From NCBI GenBank assembly GCA_018969045.1, contig JAGWZB010000008.1, positions 1 through 33,631 on the forward strand: a stretch of 33,631 nt of DNA, read 5' to 3'. This document shows positions 1 to 10,100 of the stretch, piece after piece. The notes beneath the pieces were generated by a model, which ran no database searches, was not told where the DNA came from, and saw only the letters and a list, made by a program, of their open reading frames with translations. The translations under genes were made by a program, and so were the position numbers. The stretch is from Planctomycetota bacterium (GTDB lineage Bacteria > Planctomycetota > Planctomycetia > Pirellulales > Pirellulaceae). Numbering within the stretch: position 1 is the first letter of the stretch; every line of letters starts with the position of its first letter.

Positions 1-58
1 TTATCTCCAAAAGAAGTTATTGAAAGCGTTGAATAGCTGGTTGATGGATATCTGTTGA

Positions 59-967
59 TCAAATGGTGGTCGACGAGAATCCGCCATCGACAACTAAATT
101 GTGTCCGGTAACAAACGACGAAGCGGTTGAGGAAGCAAGAAAGACAACCGGTCCTGCCAACTCGTGGGCATATCCAAACCTGGCAATTGGGGTGTGCGAG
201 ATGATTTGCTGCCCTCTAGGTGCAAGACTCCCGTCGGCGTTGTACAGAAGATTCTTGTTTTGATCCGCTGGAAAAAATCCGGGGCTGATGCAATTGACTC
301 GCACCCCGCGCTGGGCCCACTCCCGAGCTAGGAACTGAGTGAAATTGATGACCGCCGCCTTCGCCGCCGAATAAGCGACCACTCGCGATAAGGGGATGAT
401 ACCCGACATCGAAGCGATGTTGATGATGCTGCCGGAATTTCGAAGCAGCATCGATTCGCCGAAAACCTGACTAGGCAGGATCGTACCACCGATCAAATTC
501 AAATCGAAAACATCTTTCCAAGCCTTCAGCGACAATTCGCAAAAGTCATCCCCTGGTTGAAGCGTCGCTGCCGCTTGATTCCCACCGGCTGCATTGACCA
601 AGATGTCCACCGACCCCATCGACTTCTCGATGTGATCCCGAGCCTTGGTCAACGAATCGCGATCCATCGCATCGGCGGAAACAAAAATCGCTTCACCACC
701 CTCGCGGCGGATGTCTTCAGCTCGCTCCATCCCTCGCTCGACATTTCGACCCAAAACCGCCACGCTGGCCCCGGCCGACGCAAGCGCATTGGCCATCGCA
801 CCACCCAAAGCTCCCGTACCGCCAACAACCACCGCAACGCGGTTCTCTAAGGAAAAAAGACTTTCTAAACCCATGGGAGCACTCGACTTGAGTAAATAAA
901 ACTTGACGGGATCACCAACACCCATTGGACGCAAATCGATGCCCGATGACAAGGGCGGTTTTTCCAA
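59..967 (-). CDS. Short-chain dehydrogenase/reductase (SDR) family oxidoreductase; likely start is an internal ATG at 872-874 (MGLESLFSLENRVAVVVGG...)
   Basis: Rossmann motif VVVGGTGALGGAMA, NAAGG, YSAAKAAV (YxxxK), C-terminal VTGHNLVVDGG. The N-terminal ~31 aa of the longest ORF do not look like SDR. Confidence 0.93.
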   Translation of the reverse strand: MEKPPLSSGIDLRPMGVGDPVKFYLLKSSAPMGLESLFSLENRVAVVVGGTGALGGAMANALASAGASVAVLGRNVERGMERAEDIRREGGEAIFVSADAMDRDSLTKARDHIEKSMGSVDILVNAAGGNQAAATLQPGDDFCELSLKAWKDVFDLNLIGGTILPSQVFGESMLLRNSGSIINIASMSGIIPLSRVVAYSAAKAAVINFTQFLAREWAQRGVRVNCISPGFFPADQNKNLLYNADGSLAPRGQQIISHTPIARFGYAHELAGPVVFLASSTASSFVTGHNLVVDGGFSSTTI

Positions 968-1004
968 GTTTTTTACACTCTCGAAAAGTTTCCCGAATGC
1001 TAAA

Positions 1005-1204
1005 AGAACCGGACCGCTAATGTTCGCTCAGGGACGCTAATGGAACAGCCAGAACCCGAACCGCAATGGAATATTAGCGAACATTAGTGCCCATTCGCGG
1101 TCCAAAGAAACCGGACCGCTGATGTTCGCTTAGGGACGCTAATGGAACAGCCAAAACCCGAACCGCTATGGAATATTAGCGAACATTAGTGCCCATTCGC
1201 GGTC
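1005..1204. repeat. Two ~102-bp near-identical direct repeats, each with an internal inverted repeat (ctaatgttcgct / agcgaacattag)
   Basis: Read directly: copy 1 from ~1005, copy 2 from ~1107. Arms at 1017-1028/1076-1087 and 1119-1130/1178-1189. Confidence 0.9.
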
Positions 1205-1304
1205 AACGGTTCCCATTAGCGGTCATCAGCGCCCATTAGCGGTCAACGGTTCCCATTAGCGGTCAACGGTTCCCATTAGCGGTCATTAGTGCCCATTAGC
1301 GGTC
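1205..1304. repeat. Five tandem 20-bp units of consensus (aacggttcccattagcggtc / atcagcgcccattagcggtc)
   Basis: Units at 1205, 1225, 1245, 1265 and 1285, all ending cccattagcggtc. The array reaches to 1 bp before the stop codon (1306-1308) of the adjacent esterase CDS. Confidence 0.93.
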
Positions 1305-1305
1305 A

Positions 1306-3693
1306 TCAGCGGTTCTTTTGAGCTTCGACGATGATTTCGTCCTCATCAAGTTCGCCTCGATACAATCGCACATCGGCAATCCTTCCTCGGAAGTAATCTT
1401 GGGCCCCGAATCCGATTTTCATATCACCGGTTAAACTTAGGTCGAAGTCTTCCGTAGTAAAACCGCTCGATTGAGCGACTTGTGCTCCATCGACGTAGAG
1501 CCTTAGCACCGAGTCGCCTCGGACGGCCGCAATGTGATGCCATCCACTTCCAAGAGGTCGATCGTACGTCGCATTGATTCCCGCTTCGATCGATAGCACT
1601 TTCCCCGAAGGCAATGTACCTACGAACAGCCGACCACCGTGGACGGCCATCGACCAAGCTCTCCTGTACTTCACATCCGGGGTATGGTCGACTTGGTCGA
1701 TACGAGTCCACTGATTGTCGTTATCGTATCGATAGATCTCTGCAAGCGGCAGGGTTCCGCCGTACATCTTGCCGTTGTAAACCACCAGCGGCATGGCTTC
1801 GAGTTCGTCTCCAAGCTTACCGGTGTCTTGCCAGCGATCACCCCCTAGGTATCGAAAAACGTGGGCGTTTGGCCACTCGCTTACATAGAGTTCACCGCGA
1901 TGGATCGCAAACCCATAGGTTTGCGTTGCGTCCGGGATCGCTCCTACTTGGGTCCAATCCTCTCCGTTGTATCGAAACACCGACCCTTCGTCATAACAGG
2001 TCGCATAGAGCGAGTCGTTCCATACTGTCATCGCTTCGGTTCGTTTGCCACCAGGTGTGTTGCATGGTACCCATTGCTTACCACCTTCGTAGCGAAAAAA
2101 TCCTGCGGGTCGATAAAGGGAACTCGCGTAGAGTTTTCCTCGGAAGACAACCAGCGACGAGATCGCTTCGGTCTGGGCCGATACATTTCCGCAGTGCTCC
2201 CAGGTATCTCCAGGACCAAGACGGTAAACATTCCCCCCAAAGTTTGGGTTTTGGGATTCGGATAAACTCGAACCAGCAAGTCTGTATTTGGAGGACGCTG
2301 CGTAAAGGCTACCATTGAAGACAACCAGCGAAGAGATCGCGTTGGCCAGATCCGGGCTCCCCAGATCCGTCCACCGCTGATCGCTCTCCCATCGAAACAC
2401 CCGACCGGATTGCTGGTCTTCTGCGTGGCAGGTCGATGCATAGAGACGACCGTCATGAACACACATCGAAAAAACATAAACGGCATCACCGAGCCGACCA
2501 TGGTCGGTAAACTTCGGTTCGATACGACCATTGTCGATCCCGAAATGGACTTGGCGAGTGTTGGGCTGGCCGTTGGTCACACCGTTGTGATTGTAAATAC
2601 CCAAATGAAAACCTCGGCGATCCTTTGAATCGTAGCAACTGACCAGATCCCCAAGCGTGTCGCCGACATCCTCGTCCACATTAACCCACAAAGAGAGCGT
2701 GAAGGGGGCCTTACCAAGCTTCCAATCGCTTATATCGGGGACTTGAACAACATCGGTTCTCCCATCAAAGAGCTTTCCTTGCGAATCTTCGCCAAGTGGC
2801 CAATGCCCCAGGAGTTGTGCTTTCTTTGGAGCTAACCAACCCAATGACACCAAGAATTCATCGGCTTGTGAGAGTGTAACTGCCCTGAAAGGATCACTGT
2901 TGAAGAACCCATGTTTTTGGCCGTCGAACACTTTCAATTCACAACGATTCCCCATGCCTTTCATGACTTTTGTGAACGCTTCGGCCGACTCGATAGGCAC
3001 CGTGGTATCCTCGCGCCCGTGAAAAATGATCGTAGGCGGCGCGTTGGCTTGCACTTGATGCGCGGGCGAAATGCTCTGGGGTTGAGTCCCGAGCCTTTGC
3101 TCGGGGACTCTCGTTCCAAACCCCTTTGGGTCGTAGCCTTCCAAAGGAGCCAGCACCAAGGCGGGGTTAAACAGGATCAGAGCATCAGGCTTTGCGCTGA
3201 TATCTTTGGGCTCATTGGGTTCATCAAAAGTATCGATCCAAGCGGTACAGGCGGCGATATGTCCACCGGCGGATCCACCCGCAGCAGCGATCCGCATTGG
3301 GTCGATCCCTAGCTCCTTGGCGTGGGATCGAACCCACCGGATCGCAGACCTTGCGTCGGCGACGCAAGCCGTCGGTTTGACTCCCTGTCGACTTCCTACT
3401 CGATAGTCGACAGTGATGGCGACCACTCCGCGCTTTGCCAGTTGTCTGCATTGATATTCGAATTGTTGGGGGGTTCCGTTTTGCCAGCCACCACCAAAAA
3501 AGAAAACGACCGCAGGGGCACTCTCGGGTCGATCCGGCCCAAAAATATACAGCTCGAGTTTCGTGTCCCCGATGGTCTTGTAAACAACCTGCCTGCAATC
3601 CTCCATTTTGGGCGGATAACTTCGACTGAATTCCTGGCAAATGGCGGGAAGACTAAGCAATACCAACAAGCATGCCGACCATAAACTTCGCAT
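1306..3693 (-). CDS. Secreted multidomain protein: alpha/beta-hydrolase (BD-FAE/acetyl-esterase-like) + LamG-like jelly roll interrupted by about seven ~40-55-aa repeats
   Basis: Signal peptide MRSLWSACLLVLLSLPAICQ; FFFGGGW, GGSAGGH nucleophile elbow, HGREDTTVP, KHGF; LamG-type LSLWVNV ... GSGWHHIAAVRGDSVLRLYVDGAQV ... IADVRLYRGELDEDEI; repeated [VF]F/HxGxLYA...VFRYxGxxxW units between. Confidence 0.88.
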   Translation of the reverse strand: MRSLWSACLLVLLSLPAICQEFSRSYPPKMEDCRQVVYKTIGDTKLELYIFGPDRPESAPAVVFFFGGGWQNGTPQQFEYQCRQLAKRGVVAITVDYRVGSRQGVKPTACVADARSAIRWVRSHAKELGIDPMRIAAAGGSAGGHIAACTAWIDTFDEPNEPKDISAKPDALILFNPALVLAPLEGYDPKGFGTRVPEQRLGTQPQSISPAHQVQANAPPTIIFHGREDTTVPIESAEAFTKVMKGMGNRCELKVFDGQKHGFFNSDPFRAVTLSQADEFLVSLGWLAPKKAQLLGHWPLGEDSQGKLFDGRTDVVQVPDISDWKLGKAPFTLSLWVNVDEDVGDTLGDLVSCYDSKDRRGFHLGIYNHNGVTNGQPNTRQVHFGIDNGRIEPKFTDHGRLGDAVYVFSMCVHDGRLYASTCHAEDQQSGRVFRWESDQRWTDLGSPDLANAISSLVVFNGSLYAASSKYRLAGSSLSESQNPNFGGNVYRLGPGDTWEHCGNVSAQTEAISSLVVFRGKLYASSLYRPAGFFRYEGGKQWVPCNTPGGKRTEAMTVWNDSLYATCYDEGSVFRYNGEDWTQVGAIPDATQTYGFAIHRGELYVSEWPNAHVFRYLGGDRWQDTGKLGDELEAMPLVVYNGKMYGGTLPLAEIYRYDNDNQWTRIDQVDHTPDVKYRRAWSMAVHGGRLFVGTLPSGKVLSIEAGINATYDRPLGSGWHHIAAVRGDSVLRLYVDGAQVAQSSGFTTEDFDLSLTGDMKIGFGAQDYFRGRIADVRLYRGELDEDEIIVEAQKNR

Positions 3694-3777
3694 GGTGATT
3701 ACTTTTGAATATTCAGGTAATTTCTTTTGGCTTAAGCGTATTCGATTATTCGTTCGATCGACTCGTTGTGACTACGT

Positions 3778-4641
3778 TCACCACACAATGGTATCGGCTT
3801 GAAAGATAGGACCTTCGATGCACGTGCGACGGTAATCCCATGTCCCATCGCCTTGATCGATCTTGGCCACACACGTAAAGCAAATTCCGATGCCGCAAGC
3901 CATTGGAGTTTCTAGCGAAACTTCGCAAGGCACTTCATGCCGCCGAGCCAACTGACTGACTGCTTGCATCATCGGTTCAGGACCACAACATACAATCCGT
4001 TTGGTCCCAGAAGTTCCATTCAGTAGATGGTCAAGAACATCGGTGACTCGACCCCGATGCCCCAACGATCCGTCTTCGGTGGCAATCGCAAGCGATACCC
4101 CCAGCGACTCAAAGCTTGGTAATCCAGCCAGATAATCCCGCGTTCTTGCGCCATAGCACAGCGTCACCTGCTGAGCATAACGATTGGGCGATGCTGATCT
4201 CCCAAACGCTTGGCGACCCAACGCGTCGGCTGCAACGCTGAGCATCGGCGTGATCCCAACCCCACCGGCAACCATGATCAAATGATCCACGCTTTGGGTA
4301 GAAAAGGCATTCCCCAAAGGCCCCCAAACTTCGATCGCTTGTCCCGCTTTGAGCTTCGACAACGCCTGCGTGAATTTGCCTTTGACCGTGTAAACGACCG
4401 AAAGGCTCGTAGGGACTCCAGCGGAATCAAATCCGCGATCGTACATCGCCAACGCTCGACCGATCAACGGATCGTTGCAGTCTGCAAGTCGGACCATGAA
4501 GAACTGACCCGGTAAAGCGATCCTCGCAAGATCGGAGGCATCGAAACAGAGTTGCCAAGTGTCTTTGGCGATCATGCGATGCTCAAGGATGCTTGCTCGT
4601 TGAAATCGAAATTCTTTTGAGCAAAATGGTTCAAGAGCCAT
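3778..4641 (-). CDS. pyrK: Dihydroorotate dehydrogenase electron transfer subunit-like protein (PyrK-like FAD/NAD, 2Fe-2S)
   Basis: MVRLADCNDPLIGRALAMYD, GPLGNAF, VAGGVGITPMLSVA, CCGPEPMM, cysteine cluster MACGIGICFTCVAKI...RRTC. Confidence 0.88.
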   Translation of the reverse strand: MALEPFCSKEFRFQRASILEHRMIAKDTWQLCFDASDLARIALPGQFFMVRLADCNDPLIGRALAMYDRGFDSAGVPTSLSVVYTVKGKFTQALSKLKAGQAIEVWGPLGNAFSTQSVDHLIMVAGGVGITPMLSVAADALGRQAFGRSASPNRYAQQVTLCYGARTRDYLAGLPSFESLGVSLAIATEDGSLGHRGRVTDVLDHLLNGTSGTKRIVCCGPEPMMQAVSQLARRHEVPCEVSLETPMACGIGICFTCVAKIDQGDGTWDYRRTCIEGPIFQADTIVW

Positions 4642-4679
4642 CGGCCAACCTCATGGTAGAAAAATCAGTGCCTATCCGA

Positions 4680-5624
4680 TCAGGTCGGATTATCGAACTT
4701 GGCAAGGAACTCATCGACGAGTCCCTTGGGTGCTTTGACGATGTGCTCGGGACCTGGAAAAGCACCACTTTTTACATCCTTGATGTAGTCCCGAAACCCT
4801 TCGACTCTCTCGATCTGTAACGCCTGCTCAAGCTTGTATAAATCTCGATACTGCTTGGTATGGCGGGGATACGGTGGAGCGTGATTGCCCAGAATATCTT
4901 CGGCAAACATGAATTGAATGTCTCCCCCACTGCCGGCTCCAATCGAGGAAGTCACCAAACTGGTGCGCGAGGAGATCTCCTTAAGCAATTCCGCCGGGAC
5001 GACTTCGACCTCGACGGCCCAAGCTCCTGCGGCTTCGAAGGATTTGATCTGCTGGAAAATCCATATCGCCTCCTGGATCGTTTTGCCTACGGCTTTGAGT
5101 CCACCAGTCCAGGTACTCAAGCGAGGCACCAGTCCAGCATGAGCTTGGACCGGAATCCCGACGCTGGAGACGGCTCGGATGAATTCAGGATTCCATTGGC
5201 ACATGATCGCATCGGCTCCAGCGTCCATGGCATCCATCCCCGCGCGAACCGCCTCTTGGACCGTTGCGACTTTGGTCAGACCGATGCAAAACGTCATGAA
5301 CGTATTGGGGGCGGCTTTGCGTAGCGATATCGCGGCGGCAGGATTTTTGGGGTCGAATTTGACCTTCAATGTATCGATCCCCGCCTCTTGGGCAGCGACT
5401 GCCTCATTGATCGTAAAAGGCATCGTCTCAGTGAGCACCGTCTTTCCCTTCAAGCTCTGCAGATGCTTGATGGTGTAATTTCGAGTACCGTATTCACCAC
5501 CCATGGTCATGATCCGGTGCAATCCATGCTCATGCGCATTTCGTGGAGGTATCGTGCTCGAACTGGGAGGGTCCGTTTTCATCGAAGTTGAATCTGTTTG
5601 AGTCAGAGAATCGTATTCAAACAC
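4680..5624 (-). CDS. PanB-like (ketopantoate hydroxymethyltransferase superfamily) protein, divergent; start is GTG at 5622-5624 or an internal ATG
   Basis: AHAGLVPRLSTWTGGLKAVGKT, VEVEVVPAELLKEIS, SSIGAGSGGDIQFMFAEDILG and VKSGAFPGPEH align by eye with the PanB core. Confidence 0.75.
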   Translation of the reverse strand: MFEYDSLTQTDSTSMKTDPPSSSTIPPRNAHEHGLHRIMTMGGEYGTRNYTIKHLQSLKGKTVLTETMPFTINEAVAAQEAGIDTLKVKFDPKNPAAAISLRKAAPNTFMTFCIGLTKVATVQEAVRAGMDAMDAGADAIMCQWNPEFIRAVSSVGIPVQAHAGLVPRLSTWTGGLKAVGKTIQEAIWIFQQIKSFEAAGAWAVEVEVVPAELLKEISSRTSLVTSSIGAGSGGDIQFMFAEDILGNHAPPYPRHTKQYRDLYKLEQALQIERVEGFRDYIKDVKSGAFPGPEHIVKAPKGLVDEFLAKFDNPT

Positions 5625-7103
5625 TTAGCTTACAATCGCTTGAACCACTTCGCCATGCACATCGGTCAAACGATAATCTCTCCCTTGAAAACGGTAAGTC
5701 AGTCGGGTGTGGTCGAAGCCAAGCTGGTGCATGATAGTCGCTTGCAAATCATGAACGTGGACTTTGTTTTCCGCGATGCTAAAGCCGAGTTCATCGGTCT
5801 GGCCATAGGACATCCCTCCACGGATTCCACCGCCTGCTAAAAGCATGCAATTGCAATCGGGATAATGATCGCGACCAAGAACACTACCCCCGGCGGTTCG
5901 GCCTTCGCGAAAGGGAGTGCGTCCAAATTCACCACCGCACACGATCAGTGTTTCGTCGAGCAACCCACGTTGTTTTAAGTCTTTGATCAGCGCCGAAATT
6001 GGCTTGTCCATCGTCGAACACTTGTTGGTTAGCCCATCGCGAATATCTTCACCGGGACCAGTTCCGTGGAAATCCCATCCCCAATCGAACAGCTGGACAT
6101 AGCGGACACCTTGCTCGACAAGCCTTCGGGCCAGCAAGCAATTGTTTGCCAAACTCGATGATCCTGGCTTAGCTCCATAAGCCTCGAGTGTCTCGGCGGG
6201 CTCTTTGGAAATATCCATTACTTCTGGAACCGACATTTGCATGCGAAATGCAAGTTCGTACTGCGCGATTCGCGTGGCCGTTTCTGGATGCCCTAGCTGT
6301 TCGGCTTGCTTTTGATTCAATTGGCCGATGGCATCCAACGTCAATCGGCGCATCTGTCGATCCATACCGGGTGGATCGGTCACGTAGAGAACCGGATCGC
6401 CTTGGGATCGGCATTGAACGCCTTGGTAGACGCTGGGCAGAAATCCGCTACCAAAGGAGTTCTTGCCCCCGTTGGGTTGTACGCCGCTGGAGATCAAAAC
6501 TACGAACCCCGGAAGATTCTCGTTTTCGGAACCCAAACCGTAGGTGATCCACGAGCCCATCGATGGCCGTCCCGATCGTGGGGAGCCTGTGTAGAGCAAG
6601 AGTTCCGCAGGTGCGTGATTGAACTGTTCGGTGAACATCGACTTGATGATGCATAAATCATCGGCAATCCCGTGGAAATTTGGTACCGCATCGCTCATCC
6701 ATGTTCCCCCGGATCCATGTTGTGCGAATTTTCGGGGAGTACCTAACAGCTTCGGCACACCGTTGGTAAACGCAAACGTGCGACCTTTGAGAAAGGAATC
6801 CGGACAGTCTTCTCCGGTTCGTTTGACCAGCTCTGGCTTGTAGTCATACATATCCAAATGAGGTGGTGAACCGGTCAAGTGGATGTAGATCACGCGCTTG
6901 GCCTTTGCCGCAAAATGCGGTTTTCGGGGGGCCAACGGATTGACCACGCCCGAGTTTGTATCTGTTGGATCGGCCGACGCGTTTTGACCAAGCATTGAGG
7001 CTAAGGCTACGGCTCCAATTCCCCCGACAGCGTCTTTGAGGAAGTGACGTCGTGTCTGCCAAGCCATTTGCTCGATGCGAGGATCATTCCAATTGGTCGT
7101 CAT
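5625..7103 (-). CDS. DUF1501 domain-containing (sulfatase-like fold) Tat-exported protein
   Basis: Twin-arginine leader RRHFLKDAVGGIGAVALASML; KAKRVIYIHLTGSPPHLDMYDYKPEL; GGEFGRTPF; GRDHYPDCNCMLLAGGGIRGG; typical planctomycete DUF1501 sequence. Confidence 0.95.
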   Translation of the reverse strand: MTTNWNDPRIEQMAWQTRRHFLKDAVGGIGAVALASMLGQNASADPTDTNSGVVNPLAPRKPHFAAKAKRVIYIHLTGSPPHLDMYDYKPELVKRTGEDCPDSFLKGRTFAFTNGVPKLLGTPRKFAQHGSGGTWMSDAVPNFHGIADDLCIIKSMFTEQFNHAPAELLLYTGSPRSGRPSMGSWITYGLGSENENLPGFVVLISSGVQPNGGKNSFGSGFLPSVYQGVQCRSQGDPVLYVTDPPGMDRQMRRLTLDAIGQLNQKQAEQLGHPETATRIAQYELAFRMQMSVPEVMDISKEPAETLEAYGAKPGSSSLANNCLLARRLVEQGVRYVQLFDWGWDFHGTGPGEDIRDGLTNKCSTMDKPISALIKDLKQRGLLDETLIVCGGEFGRTPFREGRTAGGSVLGRDHYPDCNCMLLAGGGIRGGMSYGQTDELGFSIAENKVHVHDLQATIMHQLGFDHTRLTYRFQGRDYRLTDVHGEVVQAIVS

Positions 7104-7148
7104 ACTTGCACTCCACCGCGAAAACTGAAAATTGATTTTTTGAGGAGA

Positions 7149-10100
7149 TTATCGTCTCATCAGGAACTCGTCCAAATTCAAGATTGAATTTGCGACAACG
7201 GACCAAGCTGCCATTTCGGCCATATCCATCCCATCGGGCAATGCCCCCAGAGGCTCGGTTGCCATTTTCTTGGCCGATTCGGGCTGCGATTTGAAAACCT
7301 CGAGAGCCTTCTGATGCAATCTCTCAAGGACTTCGATTTCGTCGGCTTCGACAGGTCGGCATAAAGCTGCTTTGAGTCCAAACTCGATTCGTCCCGAATT
7401 GGAGTCGGCAGCTTGGAACATGTTTCTTCCCAAGGCTTGTGCTGCTTCGATGTAGACCGGATCGTTAAGCGTCACAAGAGCCTGCAGCGGCGTGTTGGTA
7501 CGGACGCGACGAAGCGTGCAGACTTCGCGATTCGGGGCATCGAAGGCGCTCATGGAAGGATATGGATTCGAGCGACGCCATGTAGTGTACAGACCCCGGC
7601 GGTATCGATCATCACCAGCGCTGGTCGCCCAGTCGGTGCTTGAACCAAAAGCTGCCGAGAGCCCCATCGCAGGCTGCGGGGGCTTGACCGGTGGTCCATT
7701 CATTTTTCCGCTCAGGAGTCCAGACACCGCCAAGGCTTGATCGCGAATCGTTTCCGCAGGGAGTCGGAACCTAGGCCCACGTGCTAGCAGCCTATTGTCC
7801 GGGTCGGCTTGAACCAACTCCTTGGACACCTTGGATGATTGGCGATACGTGGCGCTTATGAGCATATTGCGTAGCAACTGCTTCATGTTCCAACTGCTTT
7901 CGACAAACTCAACAGCTAACCAATCAAGCAGTTCAGGGTGGCTTGGCAAATCTCCTTGCGAACCGAATTCCTCAGCGGTTGCCACAAGTCCTGTTCCAAA
8001 GAGTTGTTCCCAGTATCGGTTGACGGTCACTCGAGCCGTCAGTGGATTGTCTTTCGAGACGATCCATTTGGCTAAATCGAGCCTATTGCTGACTTGCTGC
8101 TGCCCCGCTTGGAATACCCCTGGGATCCCCGGTTTTACTTCGTCGCCGAGATCTTTATAGTTTCCGCGATACTGCAACTTGGTGACGCGTTGACGCTCCT
8201 TGGCCAATTCCCGAAGTATCGGTACTGTGGTGGTCGGTTTGAGTGAAGCCAATTCGGCTCTGGTGGCCTGCAATCGCTTGCGCACGTCCTCTAACTCAGG
8301 AGCTGTGGAACGATAATAGCTGGCCAGTGCTGCTTTCTGAGCCTCGGTGCGATCCGCTTGGGCTATTCGCAATAGATTCTGAACATCACCAGGAATCTTA
8401 CCCCACTTAAGGATGGCCTCATCACCGGTCACCGACAATCGGAAACGTCCGATGATATGGTTGACATGTTGCGATTGCTGGATCAGCGAGATTCGCAAGC
8501 GGCTTCCTTGGGGGATGTCGAGCGGTTCGGATGCGACCAAAGTGACTCGATTATCGCGTCCGTAGGAACCGGCAACTGCCCAGCCCTTGTTGGGATCGAT
8601 TTTCTTGCTGACTAGATTCGATGCAACGAAATCATCCTGTTGAAAATCGGCAAAGGCCGCCGCAAATGCGATGCTACGCGATCCGTCGACATTCCAGTGG
8701 ACGTCGGGCTTGGAGGTGTCCTCGATGGTTTTCTCCCAGAGGATCTTTTTATCTTCGCTGAGTACTTTCACGACTGCACCCTTGAGCCGCTGGGAGATTC
8801 CAGCCCCCCCATCGGTTCGATTCCAAACGGCGATCTTTTGGATCGATTGCGAGGATCCCAGGTCCACCTCCCACCATGGATCGCTTGCGTTGGAGTCCGA
8901 GTGCGTCACCGAGTTGGCTTCGAAGTAGTTGCCGTTGGTATTGCCGTCGATAGCGCGAGCTGCTGCCCCCTCGAACGCGACACTGTTTTGGGACGCAACT
9001 CCCGACTTTGCGATGTTTTGACCATTGGCGTACACCTCGACTTCGGCTAGCGATAGTATCTTGTTGGTACCGGGTAACTCGACCCGAACATAGCGTCCTT
9101 TGAGATCCGTTCCTGCTGGGGGAAGCAAGGTTGCTCGCAGTTCGGTGAGTACGAAATTTCCGTTGTTCCAACCTGGTCCTCGGTTTGGTAATCGGTCGTC
9201 GGCGAGTGTTTCGAGGCTAACCGCAGCGATCTGCGATACACCTGCGGTCTTGATATTGGTCAGATCCAGATCGACATGAAAATTGTCTTTTCCCGCACCC
9301 GATGCGCTTTGAACGATGTCGGTAGCCGGGTCGATGGTCATCGTTACACCCGCCTCGCTAACGGCCGATGTTACTTTGGGAATCGACCAAGCTGGTTGGC
9401 CTGGCAAGCTCGCCTCCCAGGTTTTCAGCGATGCATCCAGTTCGGGCGTCATCGTATCGAGAATCTTGGCATCTGCTGAGATTTGATCTCCCAGCATACT
9501 GCGGCGTTTGAGTTGTTCTTCGGTCCAAAACTCATACAACGGAGATTCGTCGCCTCGGTCGGCATCTTCGGTGTTGTTGAAAATGGCAAAGGACTGGAAA
9601 TACTCGGTTTGAGTGATCGGATCGTATTTGTGGGTATGGCACTGGGCGCAGGCCATGGTTGTCCCCATCCACACGGCATAGGTCGTATTTACCCGATCCA
9701 CGACAGCCACATTGCGAAACTCTTCATCGTTGGTTCCACCTTCATTGTTGGTCAGGGTGTTGCGATGAAATGCCGTTGCGATGATTTGCTCGGCAGAGGG
9801 ACTGGGCAACATGTCACCAGCCAATTGCTCAATGGTGAATTGATCGAAGGGCAAATTGCGATTGAAAGCACCGATCACATAGTCGCGATAGGCCCAAATG
9901 GTTCGAGCCGGATCGTCGGCGTAACCGGAAGAGTCGGCATAGCGGGCCATATCGAGCCACATTCTTGCCCAGTGCTCCCCGTAGGACGGTTTGGCAAGAA
10001 AGCGATCCACCATGGCCTCATAAGCATCGTTGGTGGTGTCATCGATGAACTGCTGGACCTCCTGTGGTGTTGGAGGCAAACCGGTCACATCCAGAGCGAC

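Noticed and set aside
1005-1304. CRISPR array
   Set aside because: 20-bp units are directly tandem with no unique spacers, and there are no cas genes in the window.
1614-2318. 234-aa plus-strand ORF antisense to the esterase repeats
   Set aside because: Arg/Ser/His-rich antisense shadow of a repeat-containing CDS; no family recognisable.
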